This document shows, piece by piece, positions 55,081 through 64,000 of a stretch of 64,000 nt of DNA. Position 1 is the first letter of the stretch. Every line of letters begins with the position of its first letter. Source of the DNA: Echinicola rosea (GTDB taxonomy: Bacteria; Bacteroidota; Bacteroidia; Cytophagales; Cyclobacteriaceae); contig NZ_CP040106.1 of the NCBI RefSeq assembly GCF_005281475.1, forward strand, positions 4,058,501 through 4,122,500, given 5' to 3'. Under the pieces are notes generated by a model. It ran no database searches, was not told the origin of the DNA, and saw nothing but the letters and a program-made list of their open reading frames with translations. The position numbers and the translations under genes are program-made.

Positions 55081-55142
55081 TAAAGGTATATCTAAGGCAT
55101 TCTATAGCTTGCCCCATATGTTTTTAGGATTAAAACAAATGT
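55081..55142 (-). promoter_or_regulatory. Site F: direct-repeat operator plus -7 box upstream of SusC (pair 3)
   Basis: Minus strand: ACATTTGT (55142-55135), N13, ACATATGG (55121-55114), N25, TACCTTTA (55088-55081), one mismatch to TANNTTTG. Geometry identical to the other sites. Start codon about 80 bases downstream. Confidence 0.7.
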
Positions 55143-55200
55143 TTCTTTATCAAAAACAAGGACAATCACTCATAGGGCATATACCTAGCCTGCATGGTTA

Positions 55201-56844
55201 TCACCAAAACACTGCATATAATACTACAAGTCCCAAGATGATTATAGCTGCTCCTACCTTGAAGGTTGAGCTCGTCTTGAACAGCTTCTTATCGATTTCA
55301 ATGGCATTGGGACTGTCTTTTCCTTTGCCCTGTACCAAACTGATAACCACCATCAATACCGCTAGGATCACAAATACCACCCCCATTCTATCGATAAATG
55401 GAAGCGAGGGAGTCAGAAACTTGAACATCGCCGATAAGGGAATCGTGAGTATCGCTGCCGTCATCGCTGCATCGGAAGTGGTTTTCTTCCAAAAGAACCC
55501 AAACATAAAAATGGCAAATACTCCTGGGGACACAAATCCCGTATATTCTTGGATATACTGGAAGGCCTGATCTAGCTGTCTTAGCTGTGGTGCCACCAAT
55601 GCCGCCACCACAAAAGCCACTAGGGTCGTTAACCTCCCTACAGTAACTTGTTTGCGCTCTGTAATTCCCTTATTGATATAGGATTTAAAAATATCAATTG
55701 TAAAAATAGTGGAAGTACTGTTTGCCATGGAAGCCAATGAAGAGACAATAGCAGCTGTAAGGGCTGCGAATGCCAATCCCTTCAAGCCTGATGGCAATAA
55801 CTGAAGCAATGCGGGGTAAGCTTTATCTGACTTTATGGTGGACGTAGAAGCATCCGTCATGGCCTGTACAAAGGGCGCATCGATCCCTTCTTGGACGATG
55901 ACATAGGCGGCAATCCCCGGAACCACTACGATCAAAGGCATCAGTAGTTTCAAAAACCCTGCAAAGACCATCCCCTTTTGGGCTTCGTTTAGGCTTTTTG
56001 CGGCCAATGCCCGTTGGGTGATGTACTGGTTACAGCCCCAATATGTCAAATTAATGATCCACATACTCCCTATCAGCACGCTAAGGCCTGGCAGGTCAAG
56101 GTAGGCATCCCTTGTCCCTCCGTCCCCATCAGGAATCATCATTTCCCCTTTTTGGACAATCATCGAAAAATGTTTTGGAGCAGCCTCCCTAAGCTTACCC
56201 ACTCCATCCCAAACACTGCCCTCACCGACCATGGACAATGCCAAGTACGTAGTCGCCAAGCCACCACCGACCAAAAAACACACTTGAACCACATCTGTCC
56301 AAGCTACCGCTTTCAGTCCCCCATATATGGAGTAAACCAATGCAAAGAATGCCAATCCATAAATCCCGTATTCCAGCGGACCCCCCATGATGGTCTGTAA
56401 ACTCAGCGCTCCCAGATACAACACTGACGTAAGGTTTACAAAAACATAGATCAAAAGCCAAAATACGGCCATCAATAGTCGAACCCTACTGTCATACCTC
56501 CTGTGCAGAAATTGTGGCATCGTGTAAATGCCCTCCTTAAGGTAGATGGGCAGAAAAAACACTCCTACCACCACCAAAGTGGCCGCTGCCATCCATTCAT
56601 AGGTGCTGATCGCCAGACCAAGCGCAAATCCAGACCCTGACATCCCTATGAACTGTTCAGCTGAAATATTGGAAGCAATCAGTGAAGCCCCTACTGCCCA
56701 CCATGGCAATGCCTTGCTCGCCAAAAAGTAATCTTGGGCATTCTTTTCATGTCCTTTTTTCTCTCTGGACACAAAAAGCCCCATCCCAATAATCAGCAGA
56801 CAATATCCCGTAAAAATTATGATATCAAGCGTATTAAAATCCAT
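55201..56844 (-). CDS. Sodium/solute symporter (SSS family, SGLT-like)
   Basis: 547-residue inner-membrane protein with about 14 hydrophobic segments. Family stretch WWAVGASLIASNISAEQFIGMSGSGFALG and the later AFAALTAAIVSSLASMANSTSTIFTIDIFK match sugar-type sodium symporters. It would bring the monosaccharide released by the preceding GH2 enzymes (galactose or fucose likely) into the cytoplasm with sodium. Third gene after two GH2 genes, 29 bp behind the second. The last roughly 40 residues are a terminal membrane helix (GAAIIILGLVVLYAVFW). Substrate inferred from neighbours only. Confidence 0.95.
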   Translation of the reverse strand: MDFNTLDIIIFTGYCLLIIGMGLFVSREKKGHEKNAQDYFLASKALPWWAVGASLIASNISAEQFIGMSGSGFALGLAISTYEWMAAATLVVVGVFFLPIYLKEGIYTMPQFLHRRYDSRVRLLMAVFWLLIYVFVNLTSVLYLGALSLQTIMGGPLEYGIYGLAFFALVYSIYGGLKAVAWTDVVQVCFLVGGGLATTYLALSMVGEGSVWDGVGKLREAAPKHFSMIVQKGEMMIPDGDGGTRDAYLDLPGLSVLIGSMWIINLTYWGCNQYITQRALAAKSLNEAQKGMVFAGFLKLLMPLIVVVPGIAAYVIVQEGIDAPFVQAMTDASTSTIKSDKAYPALLQLLPSGLKGLAFAALTAAIVSSLASMANSTSTIFTIDIFKSYINKGITERKQVTVGRLTTLVAFVVAALVAPQLRQLDQAFQYIQEYTGFVSPGVFAIFMFGFFWKKTTSDAAMTAAILTIPLSAMFKFLTPSLPFIDRMGVVFVILAVLMVVISLVQGKGKDSPNAIEIDKKLFKTSSTFKVGAAIIILGLVVLYAVFW

Positions 56845-56873
56845 TTGATTGTTATTTATAGTATGGTTTTCTC

Positions 56874-59438
56874 TTAATCTATCGTGATAGACTGCCTGAA
56901 CGACTGGTCGTTTACCTTAATCTCCACGGTGCCTGTGCCTTTTTGGCCTTTTATACTCTGGACAATTACCAATGCCTTTCCTTCGGAAGTTTTGATCCGC
57001 GATGAAGACGGGTGGGTAAAGTTGGTAGGGCTCCCATTGTCCACTCCCAACAGTTCCAATGGTCCATCTACGGTTACTTCCAGCTCCTCATCACGGTGAT
57101 ATACTGGAAACCCTTTCTGGTCCTCAAGCTGAACCTCCACGTGGGCTACCGAACTGCCATCATCCTCCAAATATCGCTGGTCCAACTGCAGCCGAACGTT
57201 AGCGGATTCTCCAGCGGTATGGAGAAATTGGGTCGCTAATTGTCCGTTATTTCTGCCTTCCACTTTGAGGGTTCCAGCACCGTAAGGCACCATCCACTTG
57301 TATATTCTATCATCAAAATCCTTCAAATCCTTCTTGCCCAGAGATTGACCGTTTAAGCTCAACTCCAGGGAAGGAAGATTGCTAATGACCTCGACAATGA
57401 CACTGTCCCCTTTTTTATAATTCCAGTGCTGATTGGTTTCCGGCCAATACCATATCGCGTGCTTCCAAGCACCAGGCTTCCTTTCTACTACCTTCTTTTT
57501 GTTACCATCATACTTAAAAGTAGATTTATTTATCTTTTGGGTGGCGATATGGATGATTGGCTCTTCGGTCCACAGGGACTTCATCATATAATACGCTCTC
57601 TTTTTGAATCCTGCATAATCCAACAATCCACTTCGCGCACCGCGAAGGCGTGGATTTTTACTTCCTTCACGATGATGTCCCTCTCCCATATAGTCCACGC
57701 CAGTCCAAAGGAATAACCCCGCAACGAAAGGCCGTTCAGCTACTGCTTTCCATTCATGCCACTGGGGAAGGTTTTCAGTACCCATGATGGGCAAATCAGG
57801 GAAATTCTTGTGACCATAATCATACATTACCCGTCTATAGCTGAACCCAATGACATCCAAAGCCTCAGCATAACCGGTCACATAACTGGCCGATGGCAAT
57901 ATACAGTTGGCCGTGACCACCCTTGTGGTATCCAGCTCCTTGGTCCAAGCAGAGAGCTTCTGTGCAGTAGCTCCAATAGTATGGTCCTTTGCAGGAAGAG
58001 AATCGTAGCGGGCCTTGATTTGTTCAGGACTAAGACGGGTAGGATTCCAAAAATAATTTCCTCCTGCATCGGCATCCCAGAACCCCGTAGCGAGTTTATT
58101 TCTGGGATAGGTCCATTCGATTTCATTCCCTATGGACCACTGAAAGATACTGGGGTGATTTCGATGTGCCCTGACAGTAGCTTTGAGGTCTTTTTCTGCA
58201 TTTTCCTGAAAGTACGCTGCCGAGCCCCTGCTGATATAGTCGTCATGCTGCTCATTCGTGTTCAGCCGCTTGTCTTTTGGATAATCCCACTCATCGTAAA
58301 ATTCATCCTGCACCAAAAACCCCATTTCATCACATAAGTCCAATAACTCCTCAGCAGCGGGATTATGAGAAATCCTAACAGCATTACAGCCCCCCTCTTT
58401 CAGATAGGCCAGTCGTCGTCTCCATACATCTTTAGGCACTGCCGAGCCTACCAATCCACCATCATGATGCAGGCATACTCCCTTGATTTTCATATTCTCG
58501 CCGTTGAGGTAAAACCCGGTAGCTGCATCAAAATGAAACTCCCTAATACCAAAACTGGTAGCATACTCATCTTGCTTTTCCCCATCTACACTCACCGTAA
58601 GCGACAACTGATATAAATTAGGTTGGTCGATCCCCCATCTTTTTATATCGTGCAGTGTGACTTTCTTTTGATGGGTCTCCTTGCTTCCGCTGCTTTGGCT
58701 AATGCTCCACGATTCCTTCTTCACCACTTCGCCACTGGGTCCAGCTATTTCCAAAAGCAGCCTTGCTTCTTTCGTTTGGGGATGGTCGTTTTTCAATTGA
58801 TATTGCACCGCCAAGCTGGCTGTGGCACCATCGATCTCCGGTGTAGTGACAAAGACACCCCAAACGGGAATATGGAATTTTCCTGTCTGGATCATTTTGA
58901 CGTTCCTATAAATTCCAGCCCCGGGGTACCAGCGGCTATCTGCATAGCGACTGCGGTCCACCTTTACAGTCAGGGTATTCTTTTGGCCAGGAGGATTTAG
59001 ATAAGGACTTATATCAAAATAAAACGGACTGTATCCATAGGCCTGATATCCCAGCAGCTGACCGTTGATGTAGGTCTTGCTGTGGTTATAGACACCATCA
59101 AAAAGCAAATACGAATTGATCTCATCTCCTTCTTCGGGAGAATAGAACTCCTTCTTATACCAGCCTATCCCGCCTGGCAAATAGCCCGTTGCCCCTTCAA
59201 GGTGAAGGGTGTCGTAAGCTTGACCGATACTCCAGTCATGCGGTAAGCGAACAGCCTGCCAATCTTCGGATATTGGTTTTGATAGCATGTCCTCTTCGGA
59301 CAATTTGAAGAACCAACCTTTGTTAAAGTCCATTTCCCTTTTTCCTTGACCTTGGACAGGTCCAGCAAACCATATCCACAATACAGCCACTATCGAGCAG
59401 GCTAAGAAAATGTTGTTTTTAATTGTCATGGTTTTCAT
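56874..59438 (-). CDS. GH2 beta-galactosidase-like enzyme
   Basis: 854 residues, signal peptide to FAGPVQG-Q. GH2 order: jelly roll (35-185), Ig-like (190-300), TIM barrel (305-600), then DUF4982-like and further Ig domains. Catalytic residues present: acid/base E439 in QWSIGNEIEW and nucleophile E555 in PIMGTENLPQW. Residues ADSRWYPGAGIYRNV are typical. Cleaves a beta-linked sugar, most likely galactose, from the oligosaccharide in the periplasm or outside. It overlaps the previous GH2 by 4 bp (ATGA at 59435-59438), so translationally coupled. Sequence differs enough from its neighbour that the two probably act on different linkages. Confidence 0.95.
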   Translation of the reverse strand: MKTMTIKNNIFLACSIVAVLWIWFAGPVQGQGKREMDFNKGWFFKLSEEDMLSKPISEDWQAVRLPHDWSIGQAYDTLHLEGATGYLPGGIGWYKKEFYSPEEGDEINSYLLFDGVYNHSKTYINGQLLGYQAYGYSPFYFDISPYLNPPGQKNTLTVKVDRSRYADSRWYPGAGIYRNVKMIQTGKFHIPVWGVFVTTPEIDGATASLAVQYQLKNDHPQTKEARLLLEIAGPSGEVVKKESWSISQSSGSKETHQKKVTLHDIKRWGIDQPNLYQLSLTVSVDGEKQDEYATSFGIREFHFDAATGFYLNGENMKIKGVCLHHDGGLVGSAVPKDVWRRRLAYLKEGGCNAVRISHNPAAEELLDLCDEMGFLVQDEFYDEWDYPKDKRLNTNEQHDDYISRGSAAYFQENAEKDLKATVRAHRNHPSIFQWSIGNEIEWTYPRNKLATGFWDADAGGNYFWNPTRLSPEQIKARYDSLPAKDHTIGATAQKLSAWTKELDTTRVVTANCILPSASYVTGYAEALDVIGFSYRRVMYDYGHKNFPDLPIMGTENLPQWHEWKAVAERPFVAGLFLWTGVDYMGEGHHREGSKNPRLRGARSGLLDYAGFKKRAYYMMKSLWTEEPIIHIATQKINKSTFKYDGNKKKVVERKPGAWKHAIWYWPETNQHWNYKKGDSVIVEVISNLPSLELSLNGQSLGKKDLKDFDDRIYKWMVPYGAGTLKVEGRNNGQLATQFLHTAGESANVRLQLDQRYLEDDGSSVAHVEVQLEDQKGFPVYHRDEELEVTVDGPLELLGVDNGSPTNFTHPSSSRIKTSEGKALVIVQSIKGQKGTGTVEIKVNDQSFRQSITID

Positions 59439-61966
59439 TTTTGGATAGTATACTTTTCTAGGTTTATCGTAAGGGGTTTACTTTCGATCCCTTCTGCAGT
59501 TACTTTTATTTGGACCGGCTGGTCTTTCCCGTTCGGAGCAATGATCCCAAGAGCTCTTCCCTTGTGGGTATATAATGTCGGCTTATAGTGATCCTGGACG
59601 TTCTTTTCCCAACCATTATCAACCGCTACCAATGCTGCCCCTCCAGATACATGAAAGGTGACGGGCAAGGACAAATCCCTGATTTCATTACCATTACTGT
59701 CCAATACCTTAGCGGCAATATGAGCACGATCCCCCATGCCCCTACCTAAATTTTCTACATCAGACTCCAGCACGATGCTTGTAGGAGGGGAATTTGTGGT
59801 CAGGTCAAACCGGGTTTCCTCCTTTCCTTCATCGTAACCAATGGCCTTTAGCGCTCCAGCCTTGTAGGGGACTTCCCATTTTAGGATATGATCATCCAGG
59901 TTATTCGCCAAAGCTTGTTTCCCTAGGCTCTGGTCATTTAAAAAAAGCTCCACTTCTTCACAATTGGTATATACCTGAACGATTACCGTATCTCCAGCCG
60001 AATAATTCCAATGCTCATTTACAGGATACCACTCCCATTTTCGGAGCTCACTCCATACTGGTGGTGGCGTTTTTTGCATTTCAAAATCCCAATTGCCTTG
60101 GTTATCCACCGAGAACTCAGCATCCTCCTGCTTGGTGGTCACGGCATACACCTTTGGTGCTGGCTTCCATAATGTTTCGAAGAAATGCCCACGGGGTGTT
60201 TTGAAGCCTGCAAAATCAAAAAATGATAGATTTAGGCCTTTTCTCGGCCAAGGCCCAGCTTCTCCCATATAAGCAAATCCCGTCCACGCAAATATCCCCA
60301 TGATGTAGGGTTTATCCTCCACACTTTTCCACTCTTCATATGTCCCCCAGTTCTCCGAACCAATCAGGGGTTTGGTTGGGTAAGTGGCATGTGCAGGTGC
60401 ATAGCACATCGCCCTGTAATTAAGTCCCAAAACATCCACTGCATCGCCATATCCGCTCACCATCGAGATCGAGGGCCGGACACTCCCACAGGTCACTGCC
60501 CTGGTAGTATCCACTTCTTTTACCCATCTGCTGAGCTGCTGAGCGACGTAAGCAAGTGAATCAAATCCCCCTGTCACTTCATCAAAAACAGATTTTACCT
60601 TTGATGGCTCAAACACTGGCACTTCGGTATGCACATCCAACTCAGGATTAAGTTGGTTAAACACCTCTGTGTATGCAGGAAAAGTCCACTCTATCTCATT
60701 GCCAATACTCCACATGACCACAGATGGATGGTTATAATCCCGATGAATAAGGTCTTTAAGGTCCCTTTCTGCCCATTCCCAGAAGTGGTTGGAATACCCC
60801 GAAGCTATTTCTCCCTTGGCGGCATTGTCACCGAGATAAACCAGGCTCTTGCCTTTTGGTCGCTTCCATTCATCAAAAAACTCGCCCATCACCAACAATC
60901 CCATTTCGTCACACAAGTCCAACAGCTCCGGACTATGGGGATTATGTGCCAGACGAATGGCATTCACACCGACCTCTTGGAGTCTGCTAAGCCGGTATTT
61001 CCAAGTATCTTTGGTCACTGCAGCCCCTAGTGCTCCTGCATCATGGTGGATGTTAACACCTTTTATTTTGACAGGTTTTCCATTTAGGACAAACCCCTTA
61101 TCGGCATCCATGACTACCGACCGGATACCGAAGGTGGTGCTGGTCTGGTCTAGGATCTTTTCATTTTGTTTTACCTTGGTCACAAGGTCATAAAGATGGG
61201 GACTCTCTATGGACCATAACAGTGGACGACCCAACTTGGTCTTTGCATAATAGCTGCCTTTGTTGGGATCAGCTGAAAACCTAGAAATGGATGTTCCGGA
61301 TGGATCAATAATTTCGTAAACCACCTCTGTCAAGGAGTCTTTGGACTGGACACCCTCCACCTTCGTGGCAACATGGATGTCTGCAGCACCATCCTTGAGT
61401 ACCACTGTAGTGACTTTATTCCCCCATTGGGCGATATGTACCGGGTGTTTTTTTACAAGACGGACGTTGCGGTAAATCCCCGAACCTGTGTACCACCTGG
61501 CATCTACATAGGAAGAATGGTCCACCCTGACCAAGAGCTCATTGGTTGCTTTTATATAAGGTGTCAGGTCGTAAGAAAAAGAGCTGTAACCGTTTGGTCT
61601 AAAGCCAAGTAAATGACCATTAATCCATACGGACGAATTGCAATACACCCCATCAAACTCAATGGAAATAGTCTTTTCCCTGTCTTCATCAGTTACCTGA
61701 AACTCCTTCTTATACCAGCCTATCCCACCGGGCACAAAACCTGTACTCGCCGCAGTATTGGATACGGAATACCCTTTTCGGATACTCCAGTCGTGGGGCA
61801 ACGTGACCGATTGCCAGTTTTGCTCGGGAGGGTTTTCCATGTCACCCATCGCAAAAAGCCACGACTGATTAAAATGGATGGTTTCTCTATGGTGCTGCGC
61901 CTTGGACACAAAACATAAGCATAAAAAAAATGTCACCAACAGGAAACGACTTCTAGTATTAGGCAT
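59435..61966 (-). CDS. GH2 beta-galactosidase-like enzyme
   Basis: 843 residues, signal peptide to CFVSKA-Q. GH2 layout as in the next gene. Acid/base E424 in MWSIGNEIEW, nucleophile E538 in PLIGSENWGTYEEW, and VDARWYTGSGIYRNV in the N-terminal part. An invasin/Ig-like C-terminal domain is visible (ITSIVLESDV...IAAKVLDSNGNEI-type). First gene of the GH2-GH2-symporter operon. The upstream 324 bp carry a degenerate repeat copy and no match to the direct-repeat operator, so it may be read from the sulfatase promoter beyond the window or be regulated differently. Confidence 0.95.
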   Translation of the reverse strand: MPNTRSRFLLVTFFLCLCFVSKAQHHRETIHFNQSWLFAMGDMENPPEQNWQSVTLPHDWSIRKGYSVSNTAASTGFVPGGIGWYKKEFQVTDEDREKTISIEFDGVYCNSSVWINGHLLGFRPNGYSSFSYDLTPYIKATNELLVRVDHSSYVDARWYTGSGIYRNVRLVKKHPVHIAQWGNKVTTVVLKDGAADIHVATKVEGVQSKDSLTEVVYEIIDPSGTSISRFSADPNKGSYYAKTKLGRPLLWSIESPHLYDLVTKVKQNEKILDQTSTTFGIRSVVMDADKGFVLNGKPVKIKGVNIHHDAGALGAAVTKDTWKYRLSRLQEVGVNAIRLAHNPHSPELLDLCDEMGLLVMGEFFDEWKRPKGKSLVYLGDNAAKGEIASGYSNHFWEWAERDLKDLIHRDYNHPSVVMWSIGNEIEWTFPAYTEVFNQLNPELDVHTEVPVFEPSKVKSVFDEVTGGFDSLAYVAQQLSRWVKEVDTTRAVTCGSVRPSISMVSGYGDAVDVLGLNYRAMCYAPAHATYPTKPLIGSENWGTYEEWKSVEDKPYIMGIFAWTGFAYMGEAGPWPRKGLNLSFFDFAGFKTPRGHFFETLWKPAPKVYAVTTKQEDAEFSVDNQGNWDFEMQKTPPPVWSELRKWEWYPVNEHWNYSAGDTVIVQVYTNCEEVELFLNDQSLGKQALANNLDDHILKWEVPYKAGALKAIGYDEGKEETRFDLTTNSPPTSIVLESDVENLGRGMGDRAHIAAKVLDSNGNEIRDLSLPVTFHVSGGAALVAVDNGWEKNVQDHYKPTLYTHKGRALGIIAPNGKDQPVQIKVTAEGIESKPLTINLEKYTIQK

Positions 61967-62033
61967 TTTGGTTCATTTTTTAAGGTTAATTAGGGCTTGG
62001 GTACTATGGCTTGGCAACTATCCCATGGGTCAT

Positions 62034-62147
62034 TGAACCCAGAATATGCGCTAGCCGATCTACGCCACGACGCACAGGTAGTGCGGCCTGAAATTGCTTC
62101 AGGCCACTACGAAGCGCCCAATGCAGATGGCGGATGGTAGCATTTAC
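62034..62147. repeat. Degenerate, truncated copy 5 of the MITE-like repeat
   Basis: Left end GAACCCAGAATATGCGCTAGCC and the following GATCTACGCCACG...GCACAGGTA resemble copy 1; the right terminal repeat is missing. Contains a short hairpin CTGAAATTGCTTCAG. The rest of the 324-bp gap 61967-62290 is AT-rich with no signal recognised. Confidence 0.6.
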
Positions 62148-62290
62148 TCATTACCGAAGCCAAGTACAATATTGCTCAAAATGTATGGGACATGCTTTGC
62201 CTATTTTAACATAAAAACATGCTATCATGTACTTGATTATTGTCCTTTCTCTATTTATTAAACAATAAAGGATAAACACTGACAATAGCG

Positions 62291-64000
62291 CTACCTTATT
62301 TTTTCAAAGTACACATAATAAGCGGGGTAGAATTTTCCTGCCTTATCGATCAAGCGTGCTTCTAGGTCATATTTTCCCGGACTTAGATCAGTAGTGAATA
62401 CCACTTCCTTTGCATTAGTTGGAATAGCGGCCGTCTCTCTAAAACTTGCAAGGGACAGGTAGGCTTCCGAAAAATCATCTTTTGTACTGGCTGGTGGTGC
62501 TTTCTGAATTCGCCTTTGATCTTCCGCTTGGGGAAAAGTGGCATTAATGGGCAAATCAGCCTCTTCAGCAAATCTCCTCAATTTAATTTGATAAGTTCCT
62601 TTTTCCATGACCTCCACTTTCCAGACCCCTGCTGCCGGGCTAGGCTCAATGGCCCCAAACTGGTGCCAGGCCAAGCCCAAATTCCCCGTCAATATATCAT
62701 GTGACATTAGCCTGACGGGGTTTTCATAAGGTGTCCCTACTTTGATATAGGCATATTTTTCATCGGATTTTTCAGCGATTATAGACTCCCACCATTTTTC
62801 GTAGCCCAAGGCCAATCTCTCGGCCACTTCAGGGTGATGTTCGATCACATTGGTAGTTTGCTTTAGGTCTGTATCCATATCATACAGGGCATCACCATTT
62901 ACCAATCTCCACTTTTCGTCCATCACCGAATAATCCTTGTATTTAGTAAGGTTAACTTTCCGCTGCGTATCCACATAAAGTACCCGATTGGGCCATTCCG
63001 GTTTTTCGTCGGTCATCAGGGGCTCCAGACTCTTTCCATCCAATTTCTTTGAGGGTGTATAGTTAAGGTCTAGTAAGTCCACTAAGGTCGGAAGGACATC
63101 AAAATGCGCGGTCAACTGTCCGACGTCCTTTCCGCCTTCGATGCCTTTGGCTGGCCATTTTATGTAAAAGGGAACGCGGTGCCCACCTTCCATCACAGAT
63201 CCTTTGGCTCCACTCATGCCTGCATCATAGACCTTGTTTCCACCTGCAGTACCATTGTCTGACATGAATATCAAAATGGTGTTTTCACTTAGCCCCAACA
63301 GTTCCAGCTTGTCCCGTAATCGTTTAAAATTATCATCGATATTGGAAATCATCCCATAAAACCGCTGATGACTTTCTGAAAGTCCCGCTACGTCCTTATA
63401 CATATCGAGATAGTCTTCTGGGCAATTGAGAGGGCCATGGGGTGCATTCGTGGAAATGTAGCAAAAGAAAGGGCTGTCCTTGTTTTCTTCGATAAATCGA
63501 AGTGCCTCTGAGAAGAAGACATCTGTACAATAGCCTTCATATTCGGTCAGAACCCCATTATGCCAATAAGTATCATCAAAATAATCATTGCCCCAATAAT
63601 CCGGCCCTTGGGTAATCCCTCCTCCCCCATGCCTCACTACTTCCTGAAAGCCTCGATCCATGGGCCTGAAAGGATAATTATCGCCTAGATGCCATTTCCC
63701 AAAATGCCCATTTACATAACCGTTCTGTGCCAAAACTTGGGGCAGAATCTCCTCATCTTCAAACAACAGAGACCTGCCTGAGATGGTATGGTAAACGTTT
63801 AAGCGATTGGTATGCCTTCCTGTCATCAAGGCTCCTCTGGACGGCGCACAGGTGGTGGATACATGGAAGTTGGTCAACCTTATGGATTCCTCATAAAACT
63901 GGTCAATATAAGGTGTTTTCACTATTGGATTTCCTTCACAGCCAAGGTCATTCTTGCCTTGGTCATCGGTAATGACGACAATAATATTGGGCTGCTTATC
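62291..64000 (-). CDS. Type I sulfatase with C-terminal beta-sandwich, N-terminus beyond window
   Basis: At least 569 residues; the frame is open to the window edge, and a start at 63922 would cut off the catalytic Asp pair, so the true start lies outside. Upstream reading gives PNIIVVITDDQGKNDLG, then C-A-P-S-R (formylglycine motif), FGKWHLGDNYPF and FMSDNGTAGGNKVYDAGMSGAKG. The last 130 or so residues form an extra beta-sandwich (VWKVEVMEKGTYQIKLRRF...SPGKYDLEARLIDKAG), probably carbohydrate-binding, as in some long S1 sulfatases. Probably precedes the GH2 operon in transcription. Catalytic family certain; specificity unknown. Confidence 0.93.
   Translation of the reverse strand, partial: DKQPNIIVVITDDQGKNDLGCEGNPIVKTPYIDQFYEESIRLTNFHVSTTCAPSRGALMTGRHTNRLNVYHTISGRSLLFEDEEILPQVLAQNGYVNGHFGKWHLGDNYPFRPMDRGFQEVVRHGGGGITQGPDYWGNDYFDDTYWHNGVLTEYEGYCTDVFFSEALRFIEENKDSPFFCYISTNAPHGPLNCPEDYLDMYKDVAGLSESHQRFYGMISNIDDNFKRLRDKLELLGLSENTILIFMSDNGTAGGNKVYDAGMSGAKGSVMEGGHRVPFYIKWPAKGIEGGKDVGQLTAHFDVLPTLVDLLDLNYTPSKKLDGKSLEPLMTDEKPEWPNRVLYVDTQRKVNLTKYKDYSVMDEKWRLVNGDALYDMDTDLKQTTNVIEHHPEVAERLALGYEKWWESIIAEKSDEKYAYIKVGTPYENPVRLMSHDILTGNLGLAWHQFGAIEPSPAAGVWKVEVMEKGTYQIKLRRFAEEADLPINATFPQAEDQRRIQKAPPASTKDDFSEAYLSLASFRETAAIPTNAKEVVFTTDLSPGKYDLEARLIDKAGKFYPAYYVYFEKIR

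Noticed and set aside
62150..62260. ATGT-rich stretch upstream of the GH2 operon as an operator
   Set aside because: Half-sites do not pair at 21 bp and no -7 box lies 25 bases on.
62291..63922. Start of the right-hand sulfatase at 63922
   Set aside because: The frame continues upstream to the window edge and encodes the conserved ITDDQGKNDLG needed for metal binding, so that start would truncate the enzyme.
1..64000. tRNA, rRNA, CRISPR arrays, prophage or insertion-sequence transposase genes
   Set aside because: None recognised by reading the intergenic stretches; no repeat-spacer pattern and no transposase motif in any credible ORF.

Overview
The window is one dense polysaccharide-utilisation region from a marine-type member of the Bacteroidota, most like Cytophagales such as Cyclobacterium, Echinicola or Algoriphagus (genus not provable from the sequence alone). 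The evidence is three SusC/SusD pairs, a one-piece hybrid two-component regulator (HTCS), promoters of the Bacteroidota form TTTG...TANNTTTG, and eight type I sulfatases. Every gene except one (a SMP-30 lactonase at 6944-7864) lies on the minus strand, so transcription runs right to left.

Layout in the direction of transcription (high to low coordinates). 64000-62291: sulfatase, start outside the window. 61966-55201: two GH2 enzymes and a sodium/solute symporter. 55002-50348: SusC/SusD pair 3, a terminator, then a giant VCBS/ASPIC lipoprotein and a lipoprotein thioredoxin-fold YyaL homologue (50199-44765). 44586-40423: the HTCS. 40161-38581: GH29. 38469-31054: sulfatase, sulfatase, GH28, GH28, sulfatase, mostly overlapping. 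30822-26316: atypical GH2 and GH29. 25708-20978: SusC/SusD pair 2. 20472-13975: SusC/SusD pair 1 with a surface glycan-binding lipoprotein. 13889-12354: GH29. 12170-8058: mutarotase, DUF5060 glycosidase-like protein, HEAT-tailed sulfatase. 6944-7864 (+): lactonase. 6786-2260: Tat-exported Gfo/Idh/MocA protein and two sulfatases. 1976-1: zinc dehydrogenase and a partial sulfatase.

How it works together (inference). Sulfatases, three GH29 fucosidases, three GH2 enzymes and two GH28-fold enzymes point to a sulfated, fucose- and galactose-containing, possibly uronate-containing algal polysaccharide. SusCD pairs import oligosaccharides, the symporter imports released sugar, and mutarotase, dehydrogenase and lactonase match the first steps of non-phosphorylating L-fucose/L-galactose/L-rhamnose oxidation. 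The later steps and the sulfatase-maturing enzyme are not in the window.

The strongest new signal is regulatory. Seven intergenic sites carry a direct repeat ACATNTGT-N13-ACATNTGT (21 bp period, two helical turns). In six of them the site is followed after exactly 25 bases by a TANNTTTG-like -7 box. They precede the dehydrogenase, two SusC genes on the left, the sulfatase/GH28 operon, a GH29, the right-hand SusC and the Gfo/Idh operon. This looks like the operator of one regulon, and the HTCS (AraC-type DNA-binding domain) is the obvious candidate regulator. A second signal is a family of five MITE-like palindromic intergenic repeats (about 175-245 bp, no transposase), one of which supplies the stop codon of the dehydrogenase. 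Enzymes with unusual active sites (GH2 without its acid/base Glu, GH28 without GHG, a sulfatase with CSVAR) are also flagged.
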